The translations under genes were made by a program, and so were the position numbers. Shown piece by piece: positions 33,695-43,196 of a stretch of DNA of 64,000 nucleotides (the first letter of the stretch is position 1; every line of letters begins with the position of its first letter). The notes under the pieces were generated by a model. The model was given only the letters and a program-made list of their open reading frames with translations, was not told the origin of the DNA and ran no database searches. The DNA comes from Nocardioides sp. AX2bis (GTDB lineage Bacteria > Actinomycetota > Actinomycetes > Propionibacteriales > Nocardioidaceae): NCBI RefSeq assembly GCF_902506435.1, contig NZ_LR733215.1:674089-738088 (forward strand). Direction: 5' to 3'.

Positions 33695-34764
33695 CGCGCA
33701 CCCCCGCCGGTCGCGCGGCCCCGGCGCGCCGCGAGCGCCAGCGCGGCGCCGACCACCCAGGCCAGCACCACGAGCAGCGCCCCGGCCCCGGCCACCACGG
33801 CCGCCCACCCGGGGGCGTCGGCGCGCACGGTCCGCGGCGGCAGGTCGACGCGCGCCCGCTCGAGGGCGTCGATGCGCTCGACGACCGCGTCGGTGCCGCC
33901 GTCGCTGCCGACCAGCGCCAGCAGCCCGCCGGTCGCCTCCGCCGCCCGGGCCAGCTCCTCTCGCGCGGTGGTGCGCCCGGGCCCCGCGAGGTCGGGAGCC
34001 CCGACGGCGTAGACGAGGACGTCGCGCCGGGCGGCGTACGCCGCGGCCTGGTCGAGGTCGTAGACCGACTCGCCCAGGGGGTCGTTGTCGGAGGAGAGCA
34101 CGACCGCCCGGGCCCGCTCCTCCTCGGGCCGGTCGAACCGCTGGGCGCACGAGACCAGGCCGTCGCCGATCAGGGAGGCGCGCGGGTCGGGCAGCTGGAC
34201 CCCGGCGAAGTACGACTCGTCGCCCCGCGCGAACGCCCGTTCCGCGACGGCGAGCTGGTCCAGGACGTAGGCCCGGTCCTCGGTCAGCGGGAACACGGTG
34301 ACGGCCGCGCCGCTCCACAACGTGAGCCCGACCCGGTCGCCCTCGAGGTCGTCGACGACGTCCCGGACGGCGCGCACCACCTCGACGTTGTCGTCGTCCA
34401 TCGAGGCGGAGGCGTCCAGGCAGAGCATCACGTCGCGGCTGCGCTCCTCGCCGCGCTCGGTCTGCTCGACCTGCGGCCGGGCCACGACCACGGCCGCCCC
34501 GGCCACCGTCACCAGCGCCCCGAGCGCGAGCAGCGCGCCGAGCGCCCGCCGTCGCCGCACGAGCACGCGGTGCCGTGGCAGCGCCCGCAGCCGGGCGACG
34601 TGCGCGACCAGCACGGGGTCGGCCCGCCCGGGCCGCGCCGGGCGGCGGGCGCGCCGGACCCGCAGGCCCCACCACGCCAGTAGCAGGACGACCAGCACCA
34701 GCACCGCGGGCAGCACCAGGGGCCAGGCCAGGCCGTCGGGCCACCGCAGCGCGATCAGTCCCAC
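33691..34764 (-). CDS. VWA-domain membrane protein (BatA-like)
   Basis: 357 residues: two N-terminal membrane segments (LVLPAVLVLVVLLLAWWGL and LGALLALGALVTVAGAAVVV), a VWA domain with canonical MIDAS CLDASASM (about 115-122), and a C-terminal membrane segment (AVVAGAGALLVVLAWVVGAAL). Paired with the next VWA protein, it should expose the domain between membrane anchors. GTG start, overlapping the upstream small gene by ten bases. Confidence 0.82.
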   Translation of the reverse strand: MGLIALRWPDGLAWPLVLPAVLVLVVLLLAWWGLRVRRARRPARPGRADPVLVAHVARLRALPRHRVLVRRRRALGALLALGALVTVAGAAVVVARPQVEQTERGEERSRDVMLCLDASASMDDDNVEVVRAVRDVVDDLEGDRVGLTLWSGAAVTVFPLTEDRAYVLDQLAVAERAFARGDESYFAGVQLPDPRASLIGDGLVSCAQRFDRPEEERARAVVLSSDNDPLGESVYDLDQAAAYAARRDVLVYAVGAPDLAGPGRTTAREELARAAEATGGLLALVGSDGGTDAVVERIDALERARVDLPPRTVRADAPGWAAVVAGAGALLVVLAWVVGAALALAARRGRATGGGAR

Positions 34765-35249
34765 GTCGTCACCAGCTCACGGGCGCGGGCCAGGGAGCCG
34801 GCGAACCGGTCCCGGGCGAGCACCTCGCCGGGCGCGAACTCCGGCGGGTACACCTCCGCGAGCAGCGCCGCGAGCACCTCCGGGCCGTCCCGGCGCGCGT
34901 CGGCCAGGGTCATCGCCCGGGCCGGCCGGCCGGTCACGGCGGCCAGGTAGCCGCGGACCGCGTCGCTGACCTCCTGGTGACCGGCCCGCGGGGACGTGCG
35001 GCCCGCGGCGACCGCGGCGCCCACCTCGTCGAGCCGGGCCAGGGCGACCTCGCGGGCGGTACGCCGGGCGCGCCCGGCGACCGGGGCCACCTGGTCGCCG
35101 GGCCGACGTGGACGGGTGGCCAGCAGGACGACCGCGACGTAGGCGACGACCAGCAGCACGGCGCCCGCGGCGACCAGCGCCCACGGCACGGCGTACCCGA
35201 CCGGGCCGGCGACGTCCCCGACGGCCCGCAGGTCAGCGACGGCGGCCAC
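34755..35249 (-). CDS. Small membrane protein of the MoxR-Bat operon
   Basis: 164 residues with one membrane segment (VPWALVAAGAVLLVVAYVAVVLLA, about 19-42) and a cytoplasmic helical domain ending FAGSLARARELVTTWD. Its place and topology match the DUF4381-type member of Bat operons. I chose GTG at 35249 (MAAVADLRAVG), overlapping the DUF58 stop by 17 bases, because longer starts would read far into the DUF58 gene in another frame. Confidence 0.6.
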   Translation of the reverse strand: MAAVADLRAVGDVAGPVGYAVPWALVAAGAVLLVVAYVAVVLLATRPRRPGDQVAPVAGRARRTAREVALARLDEVGAAVAAGRTSPRAGHQEVSDAVRGYLAAVTGRPARAMTLADARRDGPEVLAALLAEVYPPEFAPGEVLARDRFAGSLARARELVTTWD

Positions 35250-36144
35250 GCCGGTGCCTCTCCAGCAGGCGCAGCACCGCGCGCACGGCGTCGTCCGCGT
35301 CGCCCACCCGCTCGTACGACGCGCCGGCGGCAGCGGCCGCGTCGGCCAGCGCGCGGGTGCGGACGGCGGTGCCGGCGGCGTGCTCGGACCGCAGCCGGCG
35401 GTCGTCGCGCAGCCAGCCCGGCAGCGGGGCGCCGGCGTCGAGGTCCCAGGTGCCGGCGGCCAGCGCCGGGTCGGTGGGGTCGAGGTCGCCGATCCCGGCG
35501 ACGAGGACCTCGTGCTGCGCGGCCAGGCGTCGCAGCACCGTGACCAGTGCGGGCGTGGCGTCGACGTCGTCGCAGACCACGAGCAGGATCGTGCGGCGGC
35601 GCACGGTGCGAGCGACGTGCCGCAGGAGGCCGACCAGGTCGGTCGGGGCGGCCTCGGGGGTGGTCGCGGTGTGCGCGGCCTGGAGGCACCGCTCGAGGTG
35701 GGCGGCGCCGCCGGCCGGGCGCAGCACGTGGTGCCCGTCGGCGTCGCCGTGGGCCAGGCAGACCGCGTCGCCATGGCGTACGGCGAGCCAGCCGACCAGG
35801 CCGGCGACGAGGACGGCCAGGTCCTTCTTCGCGGTCGCCCCGGCGCCGGTGCCGTCCGGTCCGGGTCGGCGGTGGGCGGCCATCGACCGGCCCGTCGGCA
35901 CGACCAGCAGGGCGGTGTGGCGCTTGTCGGCGACGTACCGCTTGACCAGCAGCTCCCCGCTGCGCGCCGACGCCTTCGGCTCCAGGTCCTTCGGGTCGTC
36001 GCCGCGCACGTAGGGGCGCAGGTCGGCCAGCTCGATGCCGCGGCCGGTGTGGACCGCGGCGTACCCGCCCTCGAGCATCCCGCGGACCAGGCGGTGCGCG
36101 GGCAGGGCCAGGCGGGCCTGGACCCGGGGGACGAGGGCGGTCAC
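35233..36144 (-). CDS. DUF58 domain protein
   Basis: 303 residues matching DUF58, which has a VWA-like fold: AVHTGRGIELADLRPYVRGDDPKDLEPKASAR is the signature start, and DVDATPALVTVLRRLA lies in the C-terminal half. The usual first MIDAS stretch here is VPTGRSM. DUF58 proteins partner MoxR ATPases encoded upstream. GTG start ten bases after the moxR stop. Confidence 0.82.
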   Translation of the reverse strand: MTALVPRVQARLALPAHRLVRGMLEGGYAAVHTGRGIELADLRPYVRGDDPKDLEPKASARSGELLVKRYVADKRHTALLVVPTGRSMAAHRRPGPDGTGAGATAKKDLAVLVAGLVGWLAVRHGDAVCLAHGDADGHHVLRPAGGAAHLERCLQAAHTATTPEAAPTDLVGLLRHVARTVRRRTILLVVCDDVDATPALVTVLRRLAAQHEVLVAGIGDLDPTDPALAAGTWDLDAGAPLPGWLRDDRRLRSEHAAGTAVRTRALADAAAAAGASYERVGDADDAVRAVLRLLERHRRGRRR

Positions 36145-36154
36145 GGGTGCGCGG

Positions 36155-37201
36155 TCAGGGGGTGGGGACGGCGGCGAGGACCGCGTCGACGACGACCTCG
36201 GGGCGTACCCGGTCGGCCACGGCCTCGAAGGAGAGGTGCAGCCGGTGGCGCAGCACCCCGTGGGCCAGCTCGCGTACGTCCTCGGGCACGACGTAGTGGC
36301 GTCCGTGCAGCACCGCGAGCGCGCGGGCGACCTGGAAGAACGCGATCGAGGCGCGCGGGCTGGCGCCGGTCTCGACGTAGGCCCCGAGCTCGGGACCGAC
36401 CAGCGAGCCGACGGCCCGCGTGCCTGCGACCACGTCGACGATGTAGCGGCGCACAGCCGGGTCGACGTAGACGCGGTCGACCAGCGCCTGGAGCGCCTCG
36501 ACCTCGCCGGGACCGACGACCGCGGCGACCGGGCTGGTCTCGCGGCCGAGCGTGCCGGCGTCGACGCGGTCCAGCACCCCGACCTCCTCCTCGGCGGTGG
36601 GGTAGTCGAGCACCTCCTGGAGCAGGAACCGGTCGAGCTGGGCCTGCGGGAGGACGTAGGTGCCCTCCTCCTCCAGCGGGTTCTGCGTGGCCAGCACCAG
36701 GAACGGGCGGGGCAGCGGGTGCACCTCGCCGGCGATCGAGGTCTGCCGCTCCTGCATCGCCTCGAGCATCGCCGACTGCGTCTTGGCGCTGGCCCGGTTG
36801 ATCTCGTCCAGCAGCACGACGTGGGCGTGCACGGGGCCGAGCTGGGTGGTGAAGGTGTGGTGGCGGGGGTCGTAGACCTGGGTGCCGACGATGTCGCTAG
36901 GCAGCAGGTCGGGCGTGCACTGGATCCGGTTGAACGACGCCCCGACGGCCTCGGCCAGGGTGGAGGACGCCAGGGTCTTGGCCAGCCCGGGGACGCTCTC
37001 GACCAGCAGGTGCCCCTCGGCCATCAGGGCCACCAGCAGCGCCCGCCGCAGCCGGTCCTGGCCCACGACCCGGCTGGCGAAGGCGGCGGTGACCCGGTCG
37101 AGCACGTCCGCGGCCGCCGCCAGCTCCTCGGTGGTGAGCGGGCCCGGGGTCGTGGGGGCGGGACGGGTGGCGGGGGCGGGGCGGGTGCTGCCGAGCGACA
37201 T
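36155..37201 (-). CDS. moxR: MoxR-family AAA+ ATPase
   Basis: 348 residues. Walker A is modified (ESVPGLAKT, about 68-76), Walker B LLDEINRA, sensor region ATQNPLEEEGTYVLPQAQLDRFL. This is the MRP/MoxR-proper subfamily that works with DUF58 and VWA proteins, unlike the two other MoxR ATPases in this window. First gene of a six-gene leftward operon (37201 to 32019) with tight overlaps. GAGGAGC precedes the ATG. Confidence 0.88.
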   Translation of the reverse strand: MSLGSTRPAPATRPAPTTPGPLTTEELAAAADVLDRVTAAFASRVVGQDRLRRALLVALMAEGHLLVESVPGLAKTLASSTLAEAVGASFNRIQCTPDLLPSDIVGTQVYDPRHHTFTTQLGPVHAHVVLLDEINRASAKTQSAMLEAMQERQTSIAGEVHPLPRPFLVLATQNPLEEEGTYVLPQAQLDRFLLQEVLDYPTAEEEVGVLDRVDAGTLGRETSPVAAVVGPGEVEALQALVDRVYVDPAVRRYIVDVVAGTRAVGSLVGPELGAYVETGASPRASIAFFQVARALAVLHGRHYVVPEDVRELAHGVLRHRLHLSFEAVADRVRPEVVVDAVLAAVPTP

Positions 37202-37307
37202 CGGCCGCGCTCCTCACGCTCGGGGACCAGGGGCAGCCGGGTACGCCCCGGGGAGCGGCCGGCAGGCCCCATTGTGGGGGGTGCCGGGACGGGCCGCCCC
37301 CCGCACC

Positions 37308-37373
37308 GCCGAGATGACGCTCGCGGACAGCCGAGATGACGCTCGCGGCGCGTCGAGATGACGATTCCGGCGC
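37308..37373 (+). repeat. 22-bp-period intergenic repeat, locus 9 (3 units)
   Basis: Units at 37308-37329, 37330-37351 and 37352-37373 between the moxR operon start and the end of the glycosyltransferase operon. Tail variant GATTCCGG, shared with loci 5 and 10. Confidence 0.9.
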
Positions 37374-37394
37374 ACCGCACAAGCGGCCGTGGCC

Positions 37395-38597
37395 TCAGCG
37401 GAAGACCCAGTGCCGCAGCGCGACGAAGCGCAGCACGGTCACCGCGAGGTTCGCCGCGGTCAGCACCACGACCTCCAGCACGGCGGACGTGCTCGTCGTC
37501 GCGTGCAGCGCCGCCAGGGCCAGCGACGTCACGGCCAGGCCGACGCCGAGCACGACGAGCCCGCCGGCCTGGTGACGCAGCGCCCGCTCGGGTCCGCGTA
37601 CCCCGAAGGTGAAACGCCGGTTCGCCGCGGTGTTCACCGCCGCGGTGAGCAGCAGCGCCAGCACGTTGGCGACCTGGGCGCCGGCGGGGTCGCGCAGCAC
37701 GAGGTAGAGGACGGCGTAGGCCAGCGTCGAGAGCACCCCGACGACGAGGAACACCGCGAGCTGGCTGCCCAGACGGCCCCGCCCGGCGTCGGCGCTCGTC
37801 CGCCCGAGGTGCTCGGCGACCTCGCGCAGCGGGAGCCGCCCGCGCAGCAGCGCCGTGCCCAGCCGCAGCACCCCGCGTACGTCGTCGCGGGCGGTGCGCC
37901 ACACGTCGACCGAGCTCGCGGGGTCGTCGCGCCAGTCGACGGGGACCTCGTGGATGCGCAGCCCGGCCCGTTCGGCCAGGACGAGCAGCTCGGTGTCGAA
38001 GAACCAGCCCTCGTCCTGAACCAGCGGCAGCAGCTCGCGCGCCACGTCACGCCGTACGGCCTTGAAGCCGCACTGGGCGTCACGGAACCGCGCCCGCAGC
38101 GACCCACGAAGCAGCAGGTTGTAGCCCCGGCTGATCACCTCCCGCCGCGGCCCCCGCTGCACCCGCGAGCCGCGGGACAGCCGCGAGCCGATCGCGAGGT
38201 CGGAGTGCCCGCTGACCAGCGGCGCGACCAGCGGCAGCAGCGCGTTCAGGTCGGTCGAGAGGTCGACGTCCATGTAGACCAGCACGGCGCTGTCCGAGCG
38301 GGACCACACGTGACGCAGCGCGCGGCCGCGGCCCCGCTGGTCGAGCCGCACCGAGCGGACCTCCGGGTACGCCGCGGCCAGCGTCCGTGCGATCTGCGGC
38401 GTCCGGTCGGTGCTGGCGTTGTCGGCCACGGTCACCGTGAAGCTCCACGGCATCCCTCGTAGGTGCTCGACCACCCGTCGCACGCTCTCGCCGAGCTGCT
38501 CCTCCTCGTCGAGCACCGGGATCACCACGTCGAGGACGGTGGCGGTGGTGACCTGCTCCTGCCCGGCGCCCTCGTCGCGCAGGTCGAGCGCGGTCAC
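37395..38597 (-). CDS. GT2 glycosyltransferase fused to a GtrA membrane domain
   Basis: 400 residues: a dolichyl-phosphate-glucosyltransferase-like GT2 domain ([52 protein letters not shown]), then a C-terminal GtrA-like domain of four membrane helices from about 280 ([21 protein letters not shown]) to the end. It probably makes a polyprenyl-phosphate-linked sugar and helps flip it. GTG overlaps the stop of the upstream GT39 gene by four bases, so the two form a donor-synthase/transferase pair. Confidence 0.85.
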   Translation of the reverse strand: MTALDLRDEGAGQEQVTTATVLDVVIPVLDEEEQLGESVRRVVEHLRGMPWSFTVTVADNASTDRTPQIARTLAAAYPEVRSVRLDQRGRGRALRHVWSRSDSAVLVYMDVDLSTDLNALLPLVAPLVSGHSDLAIGSRLSRGSRVQRGPRREVISRGYNLLLRGSLRARFRDAQCGFKAVRRDVARELLPLVQDEGWFFDTELLVLAERAGLRIHEVPVDWRDDPASSVDVWRTARDDVRGVLRLGTALLRGRLPLREVAEHLGRTSADAGRGRLGSQLAVFLVVGVLSTLAYAVLYLVLRDPAGAQVANVLALLLTAAVNTAANRRFTFGVRGPERALRHQAGGLVVLGVGLAVTSLALAALHATTSTSAVLEVVVLTAANLAVTVLRFVALRHWVFR

Positions 38598-40636
38598 GCG
38601 ATCCCGCCCGACAGGTCGTAGAGCGTCGTGCCGTCGACGGTGGTCGCGGTGAAGGTCGACTCCACCCAGTCGGCGATCTCGCTGCTGCCGCCACCCCCGG
38701 GCGCCATCCCGCCGCCCTCGGTGGCCAGGAACCAGTGCACCTGCCCGTCGGCGACGAGCTCCTGGAACTCCGCCAGCGTCGGGCTGGGGTCGGAACCGTT
38801 GAACCCGCCGATGGGCATCACCGAGCGCTCGGTGGCCAGCTGGTAGCCGGCGGCGTTGTTCGCGCCGACGGTGGCGGCCACCCAGGTGTAGTCGTCGGCG
38901 TCCTGCAGCAGGACGGCGGTCAGCTCCGCGGACGGCTCGGTGGCCTCGAGCAGGCCGCCGGCGCCGCCGGGCATCCCGCCGGGCATCCCGCCCGTCGGAG
39001 GTGTGCCGGGCATCCCGCCGGGAGCACCGCCCGGTGCCGCGCCGGCGGGGGGCGTGCCGGGGAAGCCGCCGGGCATCCCGCCCGGCATCCCGCCCGGCAT
39101 CCCGCCCGGCATCCCGCCCATGCCTCCGGCGACCTCCGGGCCCGCGGTCGGGATCGAGCCGGTGTGCACGCTCGCGGCGGTGTCCACGGCGTACGCCGCC
39201 GGCCCGCCCAGCGAGGCCAGGACCCCGATCGTGACCGCCGCGGCCACCAGGACCCGCGGGAGGAGGGACCGGGCCGCGACCCCGACGGCGGCGACCAGGC
39301 CACCGACGAGCACGACCCACCGCAGCCAGGGCAGGAAGTCCGCGCTGCGGCCGAGCAGGACGAACGCCCACGAGGCGGTGGCCGCCACGGCCAGGCCGAG
39401 CAGCACCGACGCGACCCGGGTCCGGGCCTGCCACAGCGCCCACGCCCCCGTACCGACCAGTGCCGCGACGGCCGGCGCCAGCACCACGGAGTAGTAGGCG
39501 TGGAAGATGCCCGCCATCAGGCTGAAGGTCAGCCCGGTGACGAGCAGCCAGCCCAGCCACAACAGGGTCGAGGCGCGGGCGAGCGGGTGCCGCCGGGCGT
39601 ACCAGAGCGCGGCGAGCCCGAGCAGCAGCGCGGCGGGGACCAGCCAGGAGGCCTGCCCGCCGTTCTCGGCGTCGAAGAGGCGCAGCAGGCCGGTCTGGCC
39701 CCAGCCGGCCCCGCCGCCGACGGACCCGGTCTCGTCGCCGGTGAGTCGGCCGAGGCCGTTGTAGCCCAGCGTGAGCTCGAGGATCGAGTCGGTCTGCGAC
39801 CCGCCGATGTAGGGCCGCGCACCGGCCGGGACGAGCTCGACGACCGCGACCCACCAGCCGCCGGCCACGACCATGGCGCCGAACGCCACGAGCAGGTGGA
39901 CCAGCCGTCGCCGCAGCGGCACGCCGGCGAGCAGGAGGTAGACCAGGGCGAACGCCGGCAGCACCAGGAAGGCCTGCAGCATCTTGGTGAGGAAGGCCAG
40001 GCCGACCAGGGCGCCGCCGAGGGCCAGCCACAGCGAGGGCCGCCCGACGGCAGCCCTGCCGGCCTCGACCCCGCGCAGGGTCGCCCACGCCGCGGCGGTC
40101 AGCAGCAGGGTGAGCAGGGCGTCGGGGTTGTCGAAGCGGAACATCAGGACCGCCACCGGCGTCAGCGCCATCGTCGCGCCGGCCAGCAGCGCGGCGCCGT
40201 CCGAGCCGGTGGTGCGCCGCACGAGCCGGTGCAGGAGCGCGACCGTGGCGACCCCCATCAGCGCCTGCGGCACCAGCAGGCTCCAGGACGACAGGCCGAA
40301 GAGGCGTACCGACAGCGCCATCGGCCACAGCGACAGCGGCGTCTTGTCGACGGTGATCGATCCGGCCGCGTCGCTGGCGCCGTAGAAGAACGCCGACCAC
40401 GACTCCGACCCGGCCTGCGCGGCGGCGGCGTAGAACGAGTTGCCCCAGCCGTTCGCGCCGAGGTCGACCAGGTAGAGCGCGGCGGTGGCCAGCAGGAGCA
40501 CCGCGTACGCCGGGCGCGCCCAGCGCGGGCTGTCGCCGTCGGACCGCAGGCCGGGGCCGGCGGGCGTACGGACGGGGGTCGGCGGACTGGCGGAGGGGAC
40601 CGCCGGGAGCGGCGGGTGCGTGTCGGTCGAGGTCAT
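38594..40636 (-). CDS. GT39/ArnT-like membrane glycosyltransferase
   Basis: 680 residues with about eleven membrane helices in the first 470 residues. The early acidic motif is in the [13 protein letters not shown] region, and [15 protein letters not shown] is typical of actinobacterial GT39 proteins. A Gly/Met/Pro low-complexity segment (GGMPGG repeats, about 500-560) links to a C-terminal extracytoplasmic domain ([29 protein letters not shown]). It would use a polyprenyl-phosphate sugar from the coupled GT2-GtrA protein to glycosylate an exported target. I chose ATG 40636 (MTSTDTH) over GTG 40666. Confidence 0.82.
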   Translation of the reverse strand: MTSTDTHPPLPAVPSASPPTPVRTPAGPGLRSDGDSPRWARPAYAVLLLATAALYLVDLGANGWGNSFYAAAAQAGSESWSAFFYGASDAAGSITVDKTPLSLWPMALSVRLFGLSSWSLLVPQALMGVATVALLHRLVRRTTGSDGAALLAGATMALTPVAVLMFRFDNPDALLTLLLTAAAWATLRGVEAGRAAVGRPSLWLALGGALVGLAFLTKMLQAFLVLPAFALVYLLLAGVPLRRRLVHLLVAFGAMVVAGGWWVAVVELVPAGARPYIGGSQTDSILELTLGYNGLGRLTGDETGSVGGGAGWGQTGLLRLFDAENGGQASWLVPAALLLGLAALWYARRHPLARASTLLWLGWLLVTGLTFSLMAGIFHAYYSVVLAPAVAALVGTGAWALWQARTRVASVLLGLAVAATASWAFVLLGRSADFLPWLRWVVLVGGLVAAVGVAARSLLPRVLVAAAVTIGVLASLGGPAAYAVDTAASVHTGSIPTAGPEVAGGMGGMPGGMPGGMPGGMPGGFPGTPPAGAAPGGAPGGMPGTPPTGGMPGGMPGGAGGLLEATEPSAELTAVLLQDADDYTWVAATVGANNAAGYQLATERSVMPIGGFNGSDPSPTLAEFQELVADGQVHWFLATEGGGMAPGGGGSSEIADWVESTFTATTVDGTTLYDLSGGIA
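39072..39119 (-). repeat. Four exact 12-bp tandem copies inside the GT39 gene
   Basis: GGCATCCCGCCC (plus strand) repeated without change at 39072, 39084, 39096 and 39108. They encode the MPGG units of the low-complexity linker and are prone to slippage in steps of four residues. Confidence 0.85.
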
Positions 40637-40708
40637 GGCGTCCACGCTCGGCGGGAGCGCTGGCACGGGCGTGTGGTCGGGCTGTGGTGACGCTGTGAAG
40701 GCCGGGAC

Positions 40709-40796
40709 GCGCCGGAATCGTCACCTCGACGCGCCGCGAGCGTCATCTCGACGCGCCGCGAGCGTCATCTCGGCTGTCCGCGAGCGTCATCTCGGC
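40709..40796 (-). repeat. 22-bp-period intergenic repeat, locus 10 (4 units)
   Basis: Minus-strand units 40796-40775, 40774-40753, 40752-40731 and 40730-40709, between the divergent GT39 and sigma-factor genes. The extra unit is a CTCGCGG type in the middle; the tail is GATTCCGG as usual. Confidence 0.9.
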
Positions 40797-40818
40797 GGGG
40801 CTGTGCCAGGGTGGCGGC

Positions 40819-41367
40819 GTGGTGGGCGGGGACGGGTTCGAGGCCCGGGTGGGCCCGCTGCTCGAGCCGCTGCGGCGCTTCCTGGTCCGGCGCACCGACC
40901 CCGACACCGCCGAGGACGTGCTCGCCGAGACCCTGCTGGTCCTGTGGCGCCGCCGCGACGAGCTGCCGGCGGGGGACGGGGCGCTGCCGTGGGCGTACGG
41001 CGTCGCCCGCCTCTGCCTGGCCAACGCCGACCGGTCCGAGCGCCGGCGTCGGCGGCTGGCCGCCCGGGTCGCCTCCGTCGACCGGCCCCCGACCTCCACC
41101 GCCGCCACGGACCACGGCGATGCCGGCGACCCGCGCGCCGACTTGGTCGGGCCGGCCCTGGCCGCGCTGCCGGCGACCGACGCCGAGGTGCTGCGGCTCT
41201 GGGCCTGGGAGGAGCTGGCTCCCCGGGAGATCGCGGTCGTGCTCGGGACCACGCCCAACGCCGTCTCGTCCCGGCTGGTCCGCGCCCGGACGCGGCTGGC
41301 GGCCGAGCTCGCGCGACACGGTGACGCCGGTGCCGGACATGGAGGGGGGACGGGGGAGGACCGATGA
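40819..41367 (+). CDS. ECF-type RNA polymerase sigma factor
   Basis: 182 residues. Region 2 is about 10-60 (DTAEDVLAETLLVLWRRRDELP) and region 4 about 108-165 (LAALPATDAEVLRLWAWEELAPREIAVVLGTTPNAVSSRLVRARTRL as the helix-turn-helix). Its stop overlaps the next gene, a membrane protein that is probably its anti-sigma factor. GTG start six bases after CAGGGT. The target promoters are unknown; the adjoining glycosyltransferases or the 22-bp repeats are not shown to be targets. Confidence 0.82.
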   Translation: MVGGDGFEARVGPLLEPLRRFLVRRTDPDTAEDVLAETLLVLWRRRDELPAGDGALPWAYGVARLCLANADRSERRRRRLAARVASVDRPPTSTAATDHGDAGDPRADLVGPALAALPATDAEVLRLWAWEELAPREIAVVLGTTPNAVSSRLVRARTRLAAELARHGDAGAGHGGGTGEDR

Positions 41368-42080
41368 CCGACGACCACGACCACGACGACGACCACGACG
41401 ACCTGCGGGCGCTGCTGCGCGCCGCCGACCCGGGTCGTGCCCTGCCGCCCCTGACCGACACCGATCGCACCCGTGCCCTGGAGGCCGCCATGACCGAGCA
41501 CGACCCGGACCGCACGCCCGACGGGTACGCCACCCGCGAGGCCGGGACCCGGCATCGCAACCCGCTGACCTGGGTGGTCGCGGCGGCCGCCGTCCTCGTC
41601 GTCGCCGGCGTCGGGTGGGCCGGGGTCCGCTCCCTGAGCGGCCCGGAGAGGGTCGCCGGCACCGAGGCCGGTGCCCCCACCAGCACCGCACCCACCGCCG
41701 ACCCGGACCCGACGACCGACGCCCCGGGCCCGACCGGCGAGACGGTCCGGCTCGGGGTCCCCGACGCCCTCGGCGCGCGCTGCATGGTCCCGGACGCCCG
41801 CGTCCTGCAGAACCAGGACCTGGCCTTCGAGGGCACCGTGACCGAGGCCGGCGACGCCGGCCTCACCTTCGAGGTCGACACCTGGTTCCGCGGCGGCGAG
41901 GCCACGAGCGTCGAGGTCGACCCCGTCGACGACCGCCTCCGCCGGCTGCTGCTGGCGCCCGAGTTCGTGGAGGGCGACACGTACCTGGTCTCCGCCTCCG
42001 GGGGCTCGGTCACGCTCTGCGGCTTCAGCGGCGAGGCCGACCCGCGGCTGCGCGCGCTCTACGACCGGGCGTTCTCCTGA
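41364..42080 (+). CDS. Single-pass membrane protein, probable anti-sigma factor
   Basis: 238 residues starting with an Asp/His-rich stretch (MTDDHDHDDDHDDLR), a cytoplasmic segment, one membrane helix (LTWVVAAAAVLVVAGVGWAGV, about 68-88), a Thr/Pro linker and an extracytoplasmic domain with two Cys (CMVPDA and LCGFSG) that could form a disulfide. No ZAS-type zinc motif, so the anti-sigma call rests on the four-base overlap with the sigma gene and the topology. Confidence 0.6.
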   Translation: MTDDHDHDDDHDDLRALLRAADPGRALPPLTDTDRTRALEAAMTEHDPDRTPDGYATREAGTRHRNPLTWVVAAAAVLVVAGVGWAGVRSLSGPERVAGTEAGAPTSTAPTADPDPTTDAPGPTGETVRLGVPDALGARCMVPDARVLQNQDLAFEGTVTEAGDAGLTFEVDTWFRGGEATSVEVDPVDDRLRRLLLAPEFVEGDTYLVSASGGSVTLCGFSGEADPRLRALYDRAFS

Positions 42081-42682
42081 GCACCCCGGCCAGCCGCAGC
42101 GGCGCGAGCACGGTCGGGCTGCTCCTCGCCGCGGGCGCCGGCAGCCGGATGGGCATGCCCAAGGCGCTGGTCCACGACCCCGACGGCCGGCCCTGGCTCC
42201 GCCGCGCGGTCGCCGTGCTGCGTGACGGCGGCTGCGACCGGGTGGTGGTCGTGCTCGGCGCCCGGGCCGAGGAGGCCCGGCCGCTGGTGCCGGCCGGGGC
42301 CGAGGTGGTCGTCGCCGACGCGTGGGCCGACGGGCTCTCCGCCTCCCTGGTCGCCGGCCTCGCCCACCTGGGCCGGGACGACGGCGCGACGCGTCCCGAC
42401 GCCGCGCTCGTCCTCCTGGTCGACCTGCCCGACCTCGTCCCCGCCGTGGTCGCCCGGCTGCTGCCGGCCGCGGCGCCCGGGGCGCTGGCCCGTGCGGCGT
42501 ACGACGGGGAGCCCGGCCACCCGGTCGTCCTGGGCCGCGACCACTGGGGCGGGGTCACGGCCACCGCGGAGGGTGACGAGGGCGCGAAGGCGTACCTGCG
42601 GAGGCACCGCGCCGAGGTCCACCTCGTCGAGTGCGGCGACCTCGCCACGGGGGCCGACCAGGACCGACCGGGCCCCTCCTAG
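42077..42682 (+). CDS. MocA-like molybdenum cofactor nucleotidyltransferase
   Basis: 201 residues. LLLAAGAGSRMGMPKALV is the nucleotide-binding start of MobA/MocA-type enzymes, followed by LVDLPDLVPAVV, and GHPVVLGRDHW and EGDEGAKAYLRRH, which fit MocA (CTP:molybdopterin cytidylyltransferase). That cofactor form is required by the xanthine/CO-dehydrogenase family, whose genes occur at 61.7 kb. No ATG or GTG lies upstream of the essential LAAG motif; the best start is a CTG at 42077 overlapping the previous stop (CTGA). A sugar-nucleotide transferase is the main alternative. Confidence 0.65.
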   Translation: MSTPASRSGASTVGLLLAAGAGSRMGMPKALVHDPDGRPWLRRAVAVLRDGGCDRVVVVLGARAEEARPLVPAGAEVVVADAWADGLSASLVAGLAHLGRDDGATRPDAALVLLVDLPDLVPAVVARLLPAAAPGALARAAYDGEPGHPVVLGRDHWGGVTATAEGDEGAKAYLRRHRAEVHLVECGDLATGADQDRPGPS

Positions 42683-42685
42683 GAT
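42680..42685 (+). promoter_or_regulatory. -10 box formed by the stop codon of the preceding gene
   Basis: TAGGAT begins with the TAG stop of the MocA-like gene and lies six bases before the next GTG start, so the stop codon doubles as the promoter core. Confidence 0.55.
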
Positions 42686-42691
42686 CGTCGC

Positions 42692-43180
42692 GTGACATCC
42701 GCGCCCCTCCTGACCTCGCTGCCGACCCTGCTGCCCCTCGCGCTGGAGCCGGGCGACGTCCGCGGGATCGTCTGGAGCATCCTGGCGACCGTCGTCGGGG
42801 TCGTCGCCCTCGTCGTCGGCGTGCGCCGGCTGCGCACCTGGGTCGCGGGCGGGCCGGTGCACCGGGAGTGGCCGACGGTCGAGGGCGTCGTGGTCGGCAC
42901 GACCGGCCGACCACGACCGTTCACCGGGGAGCAGCGGGTGACCGAGGGCGCGCGCTACCGGGTGGTGCGGCACCCCGACCAGGACGGCATCCAGACCGAG
43001 ACGGCGGTCCCACCGGCCGTACGACGCCCGCACCCGTCCGGCACCCCGGTCACGCTCCACGTCGACCCGTCCGGCCGGTCGACGCCGGTCGCCGCGCACA
43101 GCCTGCTGCCCCGGATCGTGGCGCTGCTGGCGCTCGGCGTGGTCCTGCTCGGCGGCGTGCTCGTCCACTGGTTCCTCTGA
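42692..43180 (+). CDS. DUF3592-type membrane protein
   Basis: 162 residues with two membrane helices (IVWSILATVVGVVALVVGV, about 26-44, and IVALLALGVVLLGGVLVHWF, near the C-terminus) around an extracytoplasmic beta-rich domain (WPTVEGVVVGT ... GTPVTLHVDPSG). This matches DUF3592, whose function is unknown. The GTG start is supported by the -10 box six bases upstream. Confidence 0.65.
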   Translation: MTSAPLLTSLPTLLPLALEPGDVRGIVWSILATVVGVVALVVGVRRLRTWVAGGPVHREWPTVEGVVVGTTGRPRPFTGEQRVTEGARYRVVRHPDQDGIQTETAVPPAVRRPHPSGTPVTLHVDPSGRSTPVAAHSLLPRIVALLALGVVLLGGVLVHWFL

Positions 43181-43196
43181 CGGTGCGGCCCTGACG

